DNA of 64,000 nucleotides, taken from Aquisalinus flavus (lineage in GTDB: Bacteria > Pseudomonadota > Alphaproteobacteria > Caulobacterales > Parvularculaceae). The stretch lies in assembly GCF_022559625.1 (NCBI RefSeq), contig NZ_CP042288.1, positions 1,870,155 through 1,934,154 of the forward strand, in the 5' to 3' direction. Position numbers and translations under genes: made by a program. Below, piece by piece: positions 35,569 through 44,879 of this stretch. Position 1 is the first letter of the stretch, and every line of letters begins with the position of its first letter. The notes under the pieces were generated by a model. It was given only the letters and a program-made list of their open reading frames with translations, had not been told where the DNA came from and made no database searches.

Positions 35569-38490
35569 CTATAAAGCGCCGACATAGCGCTGGAACAGGG
35601 CCCTTACCTCGGCCTGCTTCGCCTCCAGCCAGCCCTCGATAGCCTCCGGGTCATCGAGGCCAAGCTTGCGCGCGATCAGCCGGCGCACGGCAGCGGGCAT
35701 GGTCGACGGGTCCGCCCCGCGATCCAGTGTGATCCTTGTCACCTGTATGACGGCCTCATAGCCCTGCGCCGCCTCGGCCAGGGTCGCGGCATCCTGCCGG
35801 TCGATCAGCCCGAGATCGGCCATCACCGGCAGGGCGTCGGCGATATGGGCGGGAAAGCGCCCCTTCTCGGCGGCATGGACGAGGCTCAGATACTGGCAGA
35901 TGAAGTCGATATCGGTCAGCCCGCCATGGGCAAGCTTGACGTCGAGCACGCTGCGGCCCGGCTTGTTCTCCAGCAGCCGCCGGCGCATGTCGATGACGTC
36001 CTTCGCCATCTCGGCCGGGTCGCGGCGGCGCGTCAGGATCGCCTCGATATGGCGGTCGAGCCAATCGGCAAGGTTGTCATTGCCGGCGATGATCCGTGCC
36101 TTGACGAGGGCCATCTCCTCCCAGGTCCAGGCATCCTTCTGGTAATAGCTTTCGAACGCGTTGCGGCTGACCGCGGCAGGACCGGCCCCGCCCGACGGGC
36201 GCAGGGCCATGTCGATCTCGTAAAGCTCGCCCTCCTCTGTCTGGGCCGACAGCGCGGTGACGAGGCGGCGGACATAGCGCGTGTACCAGTTGGTGGCATC
36301 GAGCGCCTTGCCGGTGCCGCCTGATGACTCCGCCTCGGGCGGGGCGTCATAAATGAAGATGAGATCGAGATCGGACGTCGCGGTCAGTGCCACCGCGCCG
36401 AGACGGCCCATGCCGATGACGGTGATCGAGCCGTCGATCTCGCCATGGGCCTCGACCATCTCGCGCATGGCGATGTCGACGCAGGCGCCGATGCCGATAT
36501 CGGCAAGGGCGGCATAGCTGCGCGCGGCATCGCGCGGCGCGCTGCGTTCCAGCAGCAGACGACAGGAAATCTGGAACCAGACTTCGCGGTCTTCCCGGCG
36601 CAGGGAATTGAGCGCATCCTCGTAATCGACAGCCCGTTCCACCGCGTCGAGGATTTCCTCGTCGTCGATGGTGATATCGGCGTCGGAGCGCTGCAGGAAG
36701 GCCTCGTCCAGCAAAACCTCGACCAGCCGCCCGTGCACCGCCATTTCCCGCGCCAGGCGGGGCGAGATGCTGACGAGCCCGGCGACAAGGTCGAGAATAT
36801 CCAGATTGTTCAGCATCAGCGAGAAGACCTGCACCCCGCCCGGCAGGTTGCGCAGGAAGCCGTCAAAGGCGGCAAGCGCGGCATCGGGCTCATCGACATT
36901 GGCACAGGCACGGATGATCGACGGCACGAGCTTGGTCAGCAATGCCCGGCCGCGGGCAGTGCGCGTCGCGCGCATATTACCCTGATGCCATTTGCGCACG
37001 GTCGCCGAGACCGCCTGCGGGTTCTGGAAACCGAGCTCGGCCAGCGTACGCAGGGTTTCCGGGTCATGATCGACACCGGTGAAGACGAGCGAGCCGATGC
37101 CGGCGGACAGGTCCTCCTCCTCATGGAAAAGGTCGGCATAATGGTTGTGAACAATCTTCAGGGTTTCGACCACGTCCTGCTTCAGCGCCGCGCTATCGTC
37201 ATAGCCGGACAGATGGGCAAGGCGGGCGATTTCCTCCTCGCGCTCCGGTATCTCGTGGGTCTGCTCGTCATTGACCATCTGTATACGGTGTTCCAGATGG
37301 CGCAGGTAGAGATAGGCAGCGCTCAACTCCTCGCAGGTTCTCTCCTCGACCTGCCCGGCACCGACCAGAGCCTGCAGGCCGCCAAGCGTCGTCTTCTCGC
37401 GCAGGGAGGGAATACGGCCACCCAGGATCAGCTGCTGGGTCTGGACGAAAAACTCGATCTCGCGAATGCCGCCGCGGCCCAGCTTTATGTCATGGCCCTC
37501 GAACCTGAAATCAGCCTGGCCGCGCACCGCGTGGATCTGGCGCTTGATCGAATGAATGTCCTCGATCGCCGAGTAATCGAGATATTTGCGCCAGATGAAG
37601 GGCGTGAAGATATCGTTCATCACATTGGCAGTGCGCTCGTCACCGGCAATGAAGCGCGCCTTGATGAACGCTGCCCGCTCCCAGTTCTGGCCATAGGTCT
37701 CGTAATAATGCTCCGCTGCAGACACGCTGACCGAGGCAGACGACGATCCGGGATCCGGCCGCAACCGAAGGTCCGTACGGAAAACATAGCCCTCGGCCGT
37801 CTGATCCTGCAGCGTTGCCATCGCGCGCTGGATCGTGCGGTCGAGAAAGCGCCGCGTCTCCTTCATCTTCTCCGTCATGTCGTGGGGTGCAACGAACGCC
37901 TCGACCAGATTCGGCTCGTGGAAAATGACGAGGTCGATATCGCTGGAATAGTTCAGCTCGCAGGCGCCATGCTTGCCCATCGCATAGACGGCAAAGCCCG
38001 CCCGCTCTGCGAGCGGGTCGGGGCCCAAGGCACCGGTGAGGTCGCGCAAGGCATGATCGAAGGCGGTCCTTACCGCTGCATCGGCAAACCGGCTCAGCCC
38101 CGCCATGACCGCGCGGTCATCCCGAAGGCCCGACAGGTCGAGGACGGACAGGATCATCGCCACTTGCTTCTTCAGTGCGCGGAGCGTTGCCGGTGCCTCC
38201 GGGTCCGTCCGTGCTGTCTGCGCACGCTCGACGATCCGGTCGATGGCATGCTCGGGGTCCAGCCGCAACAGGTCGGCCAGCACCTCGATGTTCAACCGGA
38301 ACGTCCTGTCCAGAAAGGGCGAGCCGCTGGCGATCAGGCATAGAAGGTCGGCGGCGGCAGGGTCGAGATCACCCGCCCTCTTCGCCAATTCACCGCGCAG
38401 GCGGTCCGCGCGTTCCGCATTATGGCGACGCGGCCAGCGGGCACGGTCTACCCCGGCAATCAGCTGTTCGATGGTTTGGCTGTCAGCCAT
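35569..38490 (-). CDS. glnE: Bifunctional glutamine synthetase adenylyltransferase/deadenylase
   Basis: A 973-residue enzyme with two nucleotidyltransferase domains: the N-terminal adenylyl-removing domain (GACELNYSSDIDLVIF) and the C-terminal adenylyltransferase domain (ALTATSDLDLIFIYDAP), each with the paired Asp of the metal site, joined by regulatory helices. It modifies glutamine synthetase in response to PII and glutamine. I start at ATG 38490 (MADSQTIEQL), five bases after GGAAGGA; the longer frame reads 32 residues through the terminator of the HU gene. Confidence 0.96.
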   Translation of the reverse strand: MADSQTIEQLIAGVDRARWPRRHNAERADRLRGELAKRAGDLDPAAADLLCLIASGSPFLDRTFRLNIEVLADLLRLDPEHAIDRIVERAQTARTDPEAPATLRALKKQVAMILSVLDLSGLRDDRAVMAGLSRFADAAVRTAFDHALRDLTGALGPDPLAERAGFAVYAMGKHGACELNYSSDIDLVIFHEPNLVEAFVAPHDMTEKMKETRRFLDRTIQRAMATLQDQTAEGYVFRTDLRLRPDPGSSSASVSVSAAEHYYETYGQNWERAAFIKARFIAGDERTANVMNDIFTPFIWRKYLDYSAIEDIHSIKRQIHAVRGQADFRFEGHDIKLGRGGIREIEFFVQTQQLILGGRIPSLREKTTLGGLQALVGAGQVEERTCEELSAAYLYLRHLEHRIQMVNDEQTHEIPEREEEIARLAHLSGYDDSAALKQDVVETLKIVHNHYADLFHEEEDLSAGIGSLVFTGVDHDPETLRTLAELGFQNPQAVSATVRKWHQGNMRATRTARGRALLTKLVPSIIRACANVDEPDAALAAFDGFLRNLPGGVQVFSLMLNNLDILDLVAGLVSISPRLAREMAVHGRLVEVLLDEAFLQRSDADITIDDEEILDAVERAVDYEDALNSLRREDREVWFQISCRLLLERSAPRDAARSYAALADIGIGACVDIAMREMVEAHGEIDGSITVIGMGRLGAVALTATSDLDLIFIYDAPPEAESSGGTGKALDATNWYTRYVRRLVTALSAQTEEGELYEIDMALRPSGGAGPAAVSRNAFESYYQKDAWTWEEMALVKARIIAGNDNLADWLDRHIEAILTRRRDPAEMAKDVIDMRRRLLENKPGRSVLDVKLAHGGLTDIDFICQYLSLVHAAEKGRFPAHIADALPVMADLGLIDRQDAATLAEAAQGYEAVIQVTRITLDRGADPSTMPAAVRRLIARKLGLDDPEAIEGWLEAKQAEVRALFQRYVGAL

Positions 38491-38571
38491 CGTGTTCCTT
38501 CCGGCGTTGCTTCTACCCGGCGTTTCTCCTGCCCGATGTCTCCTTGTATGATTATAAGGCAGCGCGGGCAC

Positions 38572-38597
38572 AAAAAAACCCGCCATGGCGGCGGGCT
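38572..38597 (-). terminator. Rho-independent terminator of the HU gene
   Basis: Read on the minus strand, CCCGCC-gccat-GGCGGG is followed by seven T residues. It lies 26 bases after the HU stop and before glnE, so HU is monocistronic. Confidence 0.88.
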
Positions 38598-38621
38598 TTC
38601 CCGGAAAATCCTGCGCGGCGC

Positions 38622-38909
38622 CTATTTGGTGCCTGCAGCTTCCTTCAGGTTTGTCGACGGCTTGAAGCGCAGCGATTTCGATGCCTTGATCTTGATCTCC
38701 TCGCCCGTGCGCGGGTTGCGGCCCTTGCGGGCGGCGCGCTTGGTGATGGTGAACGTGCCGAAGGTACCGATCGTGTACTTGCCTTCTTTTTTCGCTTTCT
38801 TCAGGCCATTTTCGATTTCGCCGAAAACCAGCTCGACAACGCGCTTTGCTTCGGCGTTGCTCATGTCACCGGATTTGGCAACGTTGGCGATAAAGTCTGC
38901 TTTGCTCAT
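38622..38909 (-). CDS. hup: HU-family histone-like DNA-binding protein
   Basis: A 95-residue nucleoid protein, standard HU length. The N-terminal dimerisation helices (MSKADFIANVAKSG) and the beta-arm with the DNA-intercalating proline (GRNPRTGEEIKIKASKSLRFKPS) are both present. GGAAGA precedes the ATG, and a strong terminator follows. HU and IHF are hard to tell apart from one sequence; the FGTFTITKRAARKGRNP pattern favours HU. Confidence 0.95.
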   Translation of the reverse strand: MSKADFIANVAKSGDMSNAEAKRVVELVFGEIENGLKKAKKEGKYTIGTFGTFTITKRAARKGRNPRTGEEIKIKASKSLRFKPSTNLKEAAGTK

Positions 38910-39105
38910 TTTGGATTCTTCCCAGATCTTTGTTGAAACGGACCCAACCCTCTATCCGTGGGCGGATGCTTGAACAAAGACCTGATTTTTACAGGGTTTC
39001 AAGCGGCAAGGTGCCACAAAACCCTTATTTTTGCATGTTTTCAGGCCGAAAAGGCACTTGCAGGGGTCAGAATCACCGCTGGCAAGGACTTTCACGGCAA
39101 AAAGG

Positions 39106-40683
39106 TCAGCCCTTCTGGTTGCCGATCTTGATCATCTCGAACAGGTTCTTCGGCGCTGGCGGGAATGCAATTCTGATGCCGAGACCGTAATTGCCCGGCT
39201 GATCGAGGGACTGCTTGTCCTCATGGCGCGGCAGGCCGGGACCGACAGAGAGCTGGCCATTATGGAACCGGGCAATCGCCGTGACCATCGACAGGCCGAG
39301 GCCGGAGCCATGGGTCGAGCGGCTCTTCTCCAGCCGCACGAAGCGATTGAGAATGCGCTCGCGGTCGATTGGCGAGACGCCGGGGCCATTATCGGAAACC
39401 GACATCAGCGCCCCGCCGCCGACCCGGGGCGCGACCTTGACCTCGATCATCGGCTCGACGCCCGCCTCGGTCGTCTTGCCATATTTGAAGGCGTTGTCGA
39501 GCAGGTTGGCGAGCGCCTGCGAGATCAGTTCACGCGAGCCCATCACTTGCGGCGTTGCCTGCAGATGGACATTCAGCCGGAAGCCGGCATCCTGCGCGGC
39601 CGGCTCGTACAGCTCCGTCACTTCCTCAACGAGGGCGACGAGATCGACCGGTTTCATCGTGCCGTAACGCTCGCCGGATTCGATCCGGGTAATTGACAGA
39701 AGCGCATTGAAGGTCGCGAGCAGACGGTCGACATCGGGGATCGTCTGCTCGACAACCGTCTTGTAGTCGGTCTCCGGCTCGCTCACGGCGGATTCAAGCC
39801 GGTTGCGGATGCGCGTCAGCGGCGAGCGCAAATCATGGGCGATATTGTCGGAGACCTGCTTCATGCCGGTCATCAGCCGCTCGATCTGGTCGAGCATGGA
39901 ATTGAGGTTGCGCGACAGCGCATCGAACTCGTCGCCAGCACCGGACAGGGGAATACGCTTGCCGAGATCGCCAGCGGTGATCGCTTCGGCCGTGCGATTC
40001 ACATCATCGAGGCGGGCAAGGAAGGCGCGGGATGAAAAATAGGCAACGACCAAAGCCAGAATGAAGGTGACGCCCGCCATGCGGACGAAGACATCGCTTG
40101 CTGCCTCGCGGATACGGACAAGGTCGGTGATATCGCGGGCAACGAAGACGATCGCCTCCTGCCGCCGCGTCTCGGAATTATACATGCGCCGCATGCCGCC
40201 GATGCCGTAGCGCATCTCGATCTTGTCCGGGTCCAGAATATTATTGCGGGCGCTCGCGGTGATCCGCTCATAGCTGAACTCGACGATGTTTTCGCTGTCG
40301 AGTGCCTCCGGCGGGATCTGCGACAGGTCGCGCACCGGCGCCTGGCGATTATCGGGATCGATCAGGATATAAAGCGCGTCCTTGGTATAGGCGCTGCCAC
40401 GGGCATTGTAGGAAGACGAACGCAGGCCGATGACGCGGCGCAGGCCCGGATAGCCCGCGCGTTCATAGACCTGTTCCATCGCGGCAATCTCGTCGGTGAT
40501 CTGGTCTTCCATGTCGCCGATGGCATCGCCGATCGTGGCGCGATAGACGAAGGCGCTGAGCACGAAGACCGAGATGACGAACAGGATCATCGTGATCAGG
40601 GTGAACCTGAACGACGTCGTCCTCACCAGCCGGAAGACGCGGCTTGAGCCCTTCCGGTTGTTGTCCTGTCGGTCCTCGGTCAT
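39106..40683 (-). CDS. HAMP-containing sensor histidine kinase
   Basis: A 525-residue kinase with membrane segments near residues 28-48 and 190-212 around a periplasmic domain of about 140 residues, a HAMP linker (about 213-265), the HisKA box SDNIAHDLRSPLTRIRNRLE with H283, and a HATPase domain (DNGPGVSPIDRERI, GSGLGLSMV). It lies 17 bp downstream of its response regulator gene, so the pair forms one unit. The periplasmic part has no recognised sensor fold; degP next to the pair hints at envelope stress. Confidence 0.92.
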   Translation of the reverse strand: MTEDRQDNNRKGSSRVFRLVRTTSFRFTLITMILFVISVFVLSAFVYRATIGDAIGDMEDQITDEIAAMEQVYERAGYPGLRRVIGLRSSSYNARGSAYTKDALYILIDPDNRQAPVRDLSQIPPEALDSENIVEFSYERITASARNNILDPDKIEMRYGIGGMRRMYNSETRRQEAIVFVARDITDLVRIREAASDVFVRMAGVTFILALVVAYFSSRAFLARLDDVNRTAEAITAGDLGKRIPLSGAGDEFDALSRNLNSMLDQIERLMTGMKQVSDNIAHDLRSPLTRIRNRLESAVSEPETDYKTVVEQTIPDVDRLLATFNALLSITRIESGERYGTMKPVDLVALVEEVTELYEPAAQDAGFRLNVHLQATPQVMGSRELISQALANLLDNAFKYGKTTEAGVEPMIEVKVAPRVGGGALMSVSDNGPGVSPIDRERILNRFVRLEKSRSTHGSGLGLSMVTAIARFHNGQLSVGPGLPRHEDKQSLDQPGNYGLGIRIAFPPAPKNLFEMIKIGNQKG

Positions 40684-40700
40684 GCCCCTCGTCCCGGCGA

Positions 40701-41378
40701 TCAGTCTTCGTCAGAGAGCGTGTAGCCTGCCCCGCGGACGGTCTTGAGGAGCTGGGTATCGAAATCCTTGTCGATCTTGCCGCGCAGGCGGGAGATATGG
40801 ACGTCGATAACGTTCGTCTGCGGATCGAAGTGATACTCCCAGACGTTTTCGAGCAGCATGGTGCGGGTCACGACCTGGCCGGCATGACGCATGAGATATT
40901 CCAGCAGGCGGAATTCCCGCGGCTGCAGGTCAATCTTGCGGCCACCGCGGCGCACGGTCCGCGACAGTATATCCATTTCCAGGTCGCCGACGGAGAATTT
41001 CGTCGTCACATTGGACGGCGCGCGGCGCCGGCCGAGCGCTTCGACCCGCGCCAGCAGTTCGGAGAAGGCATAGGGTTTGACCAGATAGTCATCGCCGCCC
41101 GCCTGCAGGCCGGAGACACGGTCATCGACCTCGCCCAGCGCCGACAGGAACAGGGCCGGCGTCTCGTCACCCGCCTCGCGGCGCTTTTCCAGCATGGTCA
41201 GGCCGTCCATCTGCGGCAGCATGCGGTCGATGACATAGGCATCATAGCCGCCATTCTCCGCCATGTTAAGGCCGGTAGCGCCGTCGATCACGTGGTCGAC
41301 AGAGTGACCCGCCTCGCGCAGGCCCTTGACCAGATAGGCTGCCGCATCCGCATCATCTTCGACTACCAGGATCCGCAT
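40701..41378 (-). CDS. OmpR/PhoB-family response regulator
   Basis: A 225-residue regulator: receiver domain with acidic pocket (EDDADAAAYL), phosphoacceptor D51 (YVIDRMLPQMDG) and conserved K in DDYLVKPYAF; C-terminal winged helix (LQPREFRLLEYLMRHAGQVVTRTMLLENVW, VIDVHISRLRGKID). ATG 41378 is seven bases after AGGAAG; upstream residues in the longer frame are not conserved. It is followed by its kinase and preceded by degP on the same strand, a likely target. Confidence 0.94.
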   Translation of the reverse strand: MRILVVEDDADAAAYLVKGLREAGHSVDHVIDGATGLNMAENGGYDAYVIDRMLPQMDGLTMLEKRREAGDETPALFLSALGEVDDRVSGLQAGGDDYLVKPYAFSELLARVEALGRRRAPSNVTTKFSVGDLEMDILSRTVRRGGRKIDLQPREFRLLEYLMRHAGQVVTRTMLLENVWEYHFDPQTNVIDVHISRLRGKIDKDFDTQLLKTVRGAGYTLSDED

Positions 41379-41551
41379 GTTCGAACTTCCTTTCGTTCCC
41401 CGTAATTCTCGTGTCGCCAAACTGTCGCCGCCGGTCTACCAGCGCCGTGTGGCACAAAAAAGGATAAACAGGCTGCCCCGAGTAAAGACAGCCTGTTTCC
41501 TTATAATACCTGCCCGCTGCAAAGGTTCAGAGCCACGGGCAATCCCGTCCC

Positions 41552-43048
41552 TCAGGATTTCTTCAGCGGCAGGGCGCGGAAATCCTTGCGGTCGCCGGCC
41601 TGGACCCGCAACAGCACGGCTTCCTTGCCGCTTTCCTGCAGGGCCTTGATCTTGCTTTCGACATCGCTCGGCGAATTGACGGCATCATTATCGATCTCGT
41701 AGATCACCATGCCGCGCTGCAGGCCGGCCTGGGCCGCCGGACTGTTCGGCGCAACGGAGGTGACCAGCGCGCCGCGCAGGTCCGTCGGCAGATCATACTG
41801 CTGGCGGGCCTGATCCGTCAGTGCACTGAACCGGACACCCAGTTCGGAGGTGACTTCCGGCGTCGGGCTGGCGCCATCATCGCTCGGCACCTCGGCCTGG
41901 GCCAGCTGATCTTCATTGCGCTCACCCAGTTTGACGCGCAGGTTTTTCTCCGACCCGTCACGCCAGACCGTCAGCTTGGCGGTCTCTCCCGGGGCGACCG
42001 ACCCGACAGCGCGGGTCAGCGTGCGGGCATTGTCGACTTTGGTGCCGTTGAAATCGATCACGATGTCACCGCTTTGGACACCGGCATTGGCTGCCGGCGT
42101 GCCGGGCTGGACATTGACGACCAGCGCACCTTCGGCGCTGTCGAGACCGACAGCGGCAGCGTGGTTGTTGTCGAACGGCCTGATCTCGACCCCGAGCCAG
42201 CCACGGGTCACGGTGCCCTTCTCGATCAGTTGCTCGACGACGAAGCTTGCCGTCTGGGCCGGGATCGCGAAACCGATACCGACCGAGCCGCCGGTCGGCG
42301 AAAAGATGGCATTGTTGACGCCGACGACACGGCCATTGAGGTCGAAGGTCGGGCCGCCTGAATTGCCGCGGTTGATCGGCGCGTCGATCTGGATGAAGTC
42401 GTTATAGACCCCCATACCGTTGTCGCGGCCGATGGCCGAAACGATGCCGCTGGTGACCGTACCGCCGAGGCCGAACGGGTTGCCCACAGCCAGTACCCAG
42501 TCGCCGACGCGCAAATTCACATTATCGGCGAAGGTGACGAAAGGCTGACCCTGCGGGGCAGAGACTTTCAGGACGGCAATATCGGTCGCCGCATCGGTGC
42601 CGAGAAGCTCGGCTTCCAGCTCTGAGCCGTCATTCAGGCGGATGGTGATGGTCTCGGCGCCATCGATGACGTGGTTATTGGTGACGATATGGCCCTCGCC
42701 ATCGATGAAGAAGCCGGAGCCCTCGGCAGCGGCCTGGCGCGATTGACCAAATTGTTCTTCGAAATTCTCGCCGAACTGGCGCTCGAAGAACCACTGGAAT
42801 TCGCTGGGGATCTCGGGCTGCTCGATGGTTTTCTCGGTATGAATCGAGACGACTGCCGGGCTCACCTGCTCGACGAGGTCGGCAAAGGATATCTGGCCGC
42901 CGAAGCCGGTCGGCGGGGTCATCAGGCGCGGCGCCTGGGCATAGGTGGTGTCGGGAAGGGCGAAGGCAGCCGCACCGATGGCGAGCGCCCCGACCCCTGA
43001 AAGAATTAGTTTTTTCAACGGTGTTTTCGTGATCGTGCGGAGTGTCAT
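41552..43048 (-). CDS. degP: Periplasmic serine protease Do (DegP/HtrA type)
   Basis: A 498-residue Do-family protease. Signal peptide ends near residue 38 (DTTYAQ). Catalytic triad H126 (TNNHVIDG), D156 (DAATDIAVL) and S230 (GNSGGP), followed by two PDZ domains (about 275-370 and 405-495). It degrades or refolds damaged envelope proteins. The 230-bp upstream gap should hold its promoter. It is 173 bp before the response regulator and kinase genes on the same strand, an arrangement also seen with stress-sensing two-component pairs. Confidence 0.95.
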   Translation of the reverse strand: MTLRTITKTPLKKLILSGVGALAIGAAAFALPDTTYAQAPRLMTPPTGFGGQISFADLVEQVSPAVVSIHTEKTIEQPEIPSEFQWFFERQFGENFEEQFGQSRQAAAEGSGFFIDGEGHIVTNNHVIDGAETITIRLNDGSELEAELLGTDAATDIAVLKVSAPQGQPFVTFADNVNLRVGDWVLAVGNPFGLGGTVTSGIVSAIGRDNGMGVYNDFIQIDAPINRGNSGGPTFDLNGRVVGVNNAIFSPTGGSVGIGFAIPAQTASFVVEQLIEKGTVTRGWLGVEIRPFDNNHAAAVGLDSAEGALVVNVQPGTPAANAGVQSGDIVIDFNGTKVDNARTLTRAVGSVAPGETAKLTVWRDGSEKNLRVKLGERNEDQLAQAEVPSDDGASPTPEVTSELGVRFSALTDQARQQYDLPTDLRGALVTSVAPNSPAAQAGLQRGMVIYEIDNDAVNSPSDVESKIKALQESGKEAVLLRVQAGDRKDFRALPLKKS

Positions 43049-43225
43049 CTTCTTACCCTTATTTCCGGTTCTCTCCGAAACCTGCCCAATTCCATGAAAC
43101 GGTAACAGCGAGACGGTGATCTCTTAACTGTCGGCCAGCACACTGGCAGCCGACGTCCCCATAATATGGTGACAATACTCTTACATGACCGTGTCATAGG
43201 AGTTACATCTTAGTAATGGACAACA

Positions 43226-43244
43226 CAGACAAGTGTCTGTTTTT
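43226..43244. other. Short hairpin with T run in the gap beside degP
   Basis: CAGAC-aagt-GTCTG followed by five T residues on the plus strand, extendable by one pair. It would terminate plus-strand transcription, but no plus-strand gene ends here. It lies between the end of the 505-residue protein gene (43279) and the degP promoter region, so it may be regulatory or chance. Confidence 0.3.
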
Positions 43245-43278
43245 ACATGATAAATGAAGTATCCACGTCCATTGCCGG

Positions 43279-44796
43279 TCAGGCGGCGAGCTTTGCCCGC
43301 TCAAGGGCATCCTGCAGAGCCACGAGCGTGCCGTGGCTGCCGAGCAGCTCGGCGACCGGCACCAGGAAGGCGGCGCGGGTCGCCTCGTCTTCCAGCGCCG
43401 GACCTGACAGCGCCCGCAACCGGGCGGTGACCTGGCCGAGATAGTGGTCGACAAAGGCCGCCGTTTCCCGATGCAGCGAGCGCCAGACCTCGCTCTTGCC
43501 ATAGAGCGGCGCCATCATGTCGCCGGCCTGCAGGAAATGTGCGGCATCATGGCCGGTGCGGACCAGCCGGCGCGCCTCTTCCGAGCCACTCTGCCAGGAC
43601 AGGTCCGGCACATCGCCATCGGCGTTGTCGGCACGCACACGCAGGATGGCCTCGAGCGCCCCGGCGGCGGTCTCGATCAGCTGCTCGAACATGTCAGAAC
43701 CGGCTTCGACCAGCTCGTCGAGGCGGTCTTCCAGCTCCTCGCTGCCAAGCAGGGACCGTTTGCCGATCACGCCGGAGAGAAGTTCGGAGAAGCCGAGGAA
43801 CGGATCGAGCGCACTTGCCTCGCCCCCCTCGGCGGTGAACCGCCGGGTGAGCCAGTCGCTTTGCAGGTCGAGCACGGACAGGAGGTGACGCGCGATCAGG
43901 GAGACGGGCTTCTGCCGTCCCTCTTCCTGCGCCGCCTCGGTGAGCGCGGCATGCAGCCACAGACCCTGCCATGGCTGTTCAAGATTGGACAGGATCGCAT
44001 ATTGCAGATAGGCGCCAAGCGCCGGTTTGGCGCGGGTCAGGTCCATGACCTGGGCAGCGATCTCGCCGGCCCTGGCCTTGAGGCGCTGATCGATCAGGGG
44101 GCGGACCTTGCTGAACTCGCTCTGGAACGACAGGATCAGCGGCAGCATCTTCTGCAGCTCGGCGAAATCGCCAAGGCCGGTTTCGCCGCCCAGACGGGTG
44201 ACGAGCGCCCGGCGCGTCGCCTTGTCATCGCGAGCGCGGGCAAAGAGATTGTCGACGATCACACGGGCAGCGGAATGCATTTCGCTGGTGATGTGGCGGT
44301 AATAGTCTTCCGGCTGGTCCGCGCCTTCAAGCTCCGCGCGCATCCAGATATCGCGGATGACGGCGCCGGATCCTTCATCGTTCAGCATACGCCATATGCC
44401 CGGCAGGGAGGTCGAGCACAAATAGCCGTCGATCCGCCCGGCATAGCGCGGCGGATCGATGATCAGGGATTCGAACGGCAGGAAGAAAGCGTGCATCGCA
44501 TTGCGCGGCGGGGTGAAGGCAGCGGGTTCTGGTTCCGTCTCAACGGATGCGTCACCATCGATCCCGTCGCGCTCTGCATCGAGCATCAAGGGTTCCTCAA
44601 CGGTCCCTGGTGCTGGCGTCACATGATCAAATGCGATGCCCCTGTCCCCCGCCGCCCGGCCGATCAGGCGCAGCAGGATAGCATCGACATCGCCCGAAGC
44701 GCTTTTTTCGAGAGCAAGATGAAGGCCCCGCAACAGGTCCGCCGGAACGGCCCTGAAGAGCTCCAAAAGCTTTTCTTCCTTTGCGGATCCAATCAA
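43279..44796 (-). CDS. Large cytoplasmic protein of unknown function
   Basis: A 505-residue, mostly helical protein with no signal peptide or membrane segment. Features: an N-terminal helix pair (LLELFRAVPADLLRGLHLAL), an acidic linker, a conserved-looking AFFLPFESLIIDPPRYAGRI segment and long amphipathic helices. The first codon is TTG at 44796, preceded by AAGGGGCGG; no ATG lies near this end. I recognise no family. The J-domain gene lies 83 bp upstream on the same strand, so a link to chaperone work is possible but unproven. Confidence 0.6.
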   Translation of the reverse strand: MIGSAKEEKLLELFRAVPADLLRGLHLALEKSASGDVDAILLRLIGRAAGDRGIAFDHVTPAPGTVEEPLMLDAERDGIDGDASVETEPEPAAFTPPRNAMHAFFLPFESLIIDPPRYAGRIDGYLCSTSLPGIWRMLNDEGSGAVIRDIWMRAELEGADQPEDYYRHITSEMHSAARVIVDNLFARARDDKATRRALVTRLGGETGLGDFAELQKMLPLILSFQSEFSKVRPLIDQRLKARAGEIAAQVMDLTRAKPALGAYLQYAILSNLEQPWQGLWLHAALTEAAQEEGRQKPVSLIARHLLSVLDLQSDWLTRRFTAEGGEASALDPFLGFSELLSGVIGKRSLLGSEELEDRLDELVEAGSDMFEQLIETAAGALEAILRVRADNADGDVPDLSWQSGSEEARRLVRTGHDAAHFLQAGDMMAPLYGKSEVWRSLHRETAAFVDHYLGQVTARLRALSGPALEDEATRAAFLVPVAELLGSHGTLVALQDALERAKLAA

Positions 44797-44879
44797 GTCT
44801 GCCGCCCCTTGTTGCCCGATAAGACAATCAGCAGCCTCAAGGGGTAAAGTGTGTCGGGCCGCCCGCGCAATAGCGGACC

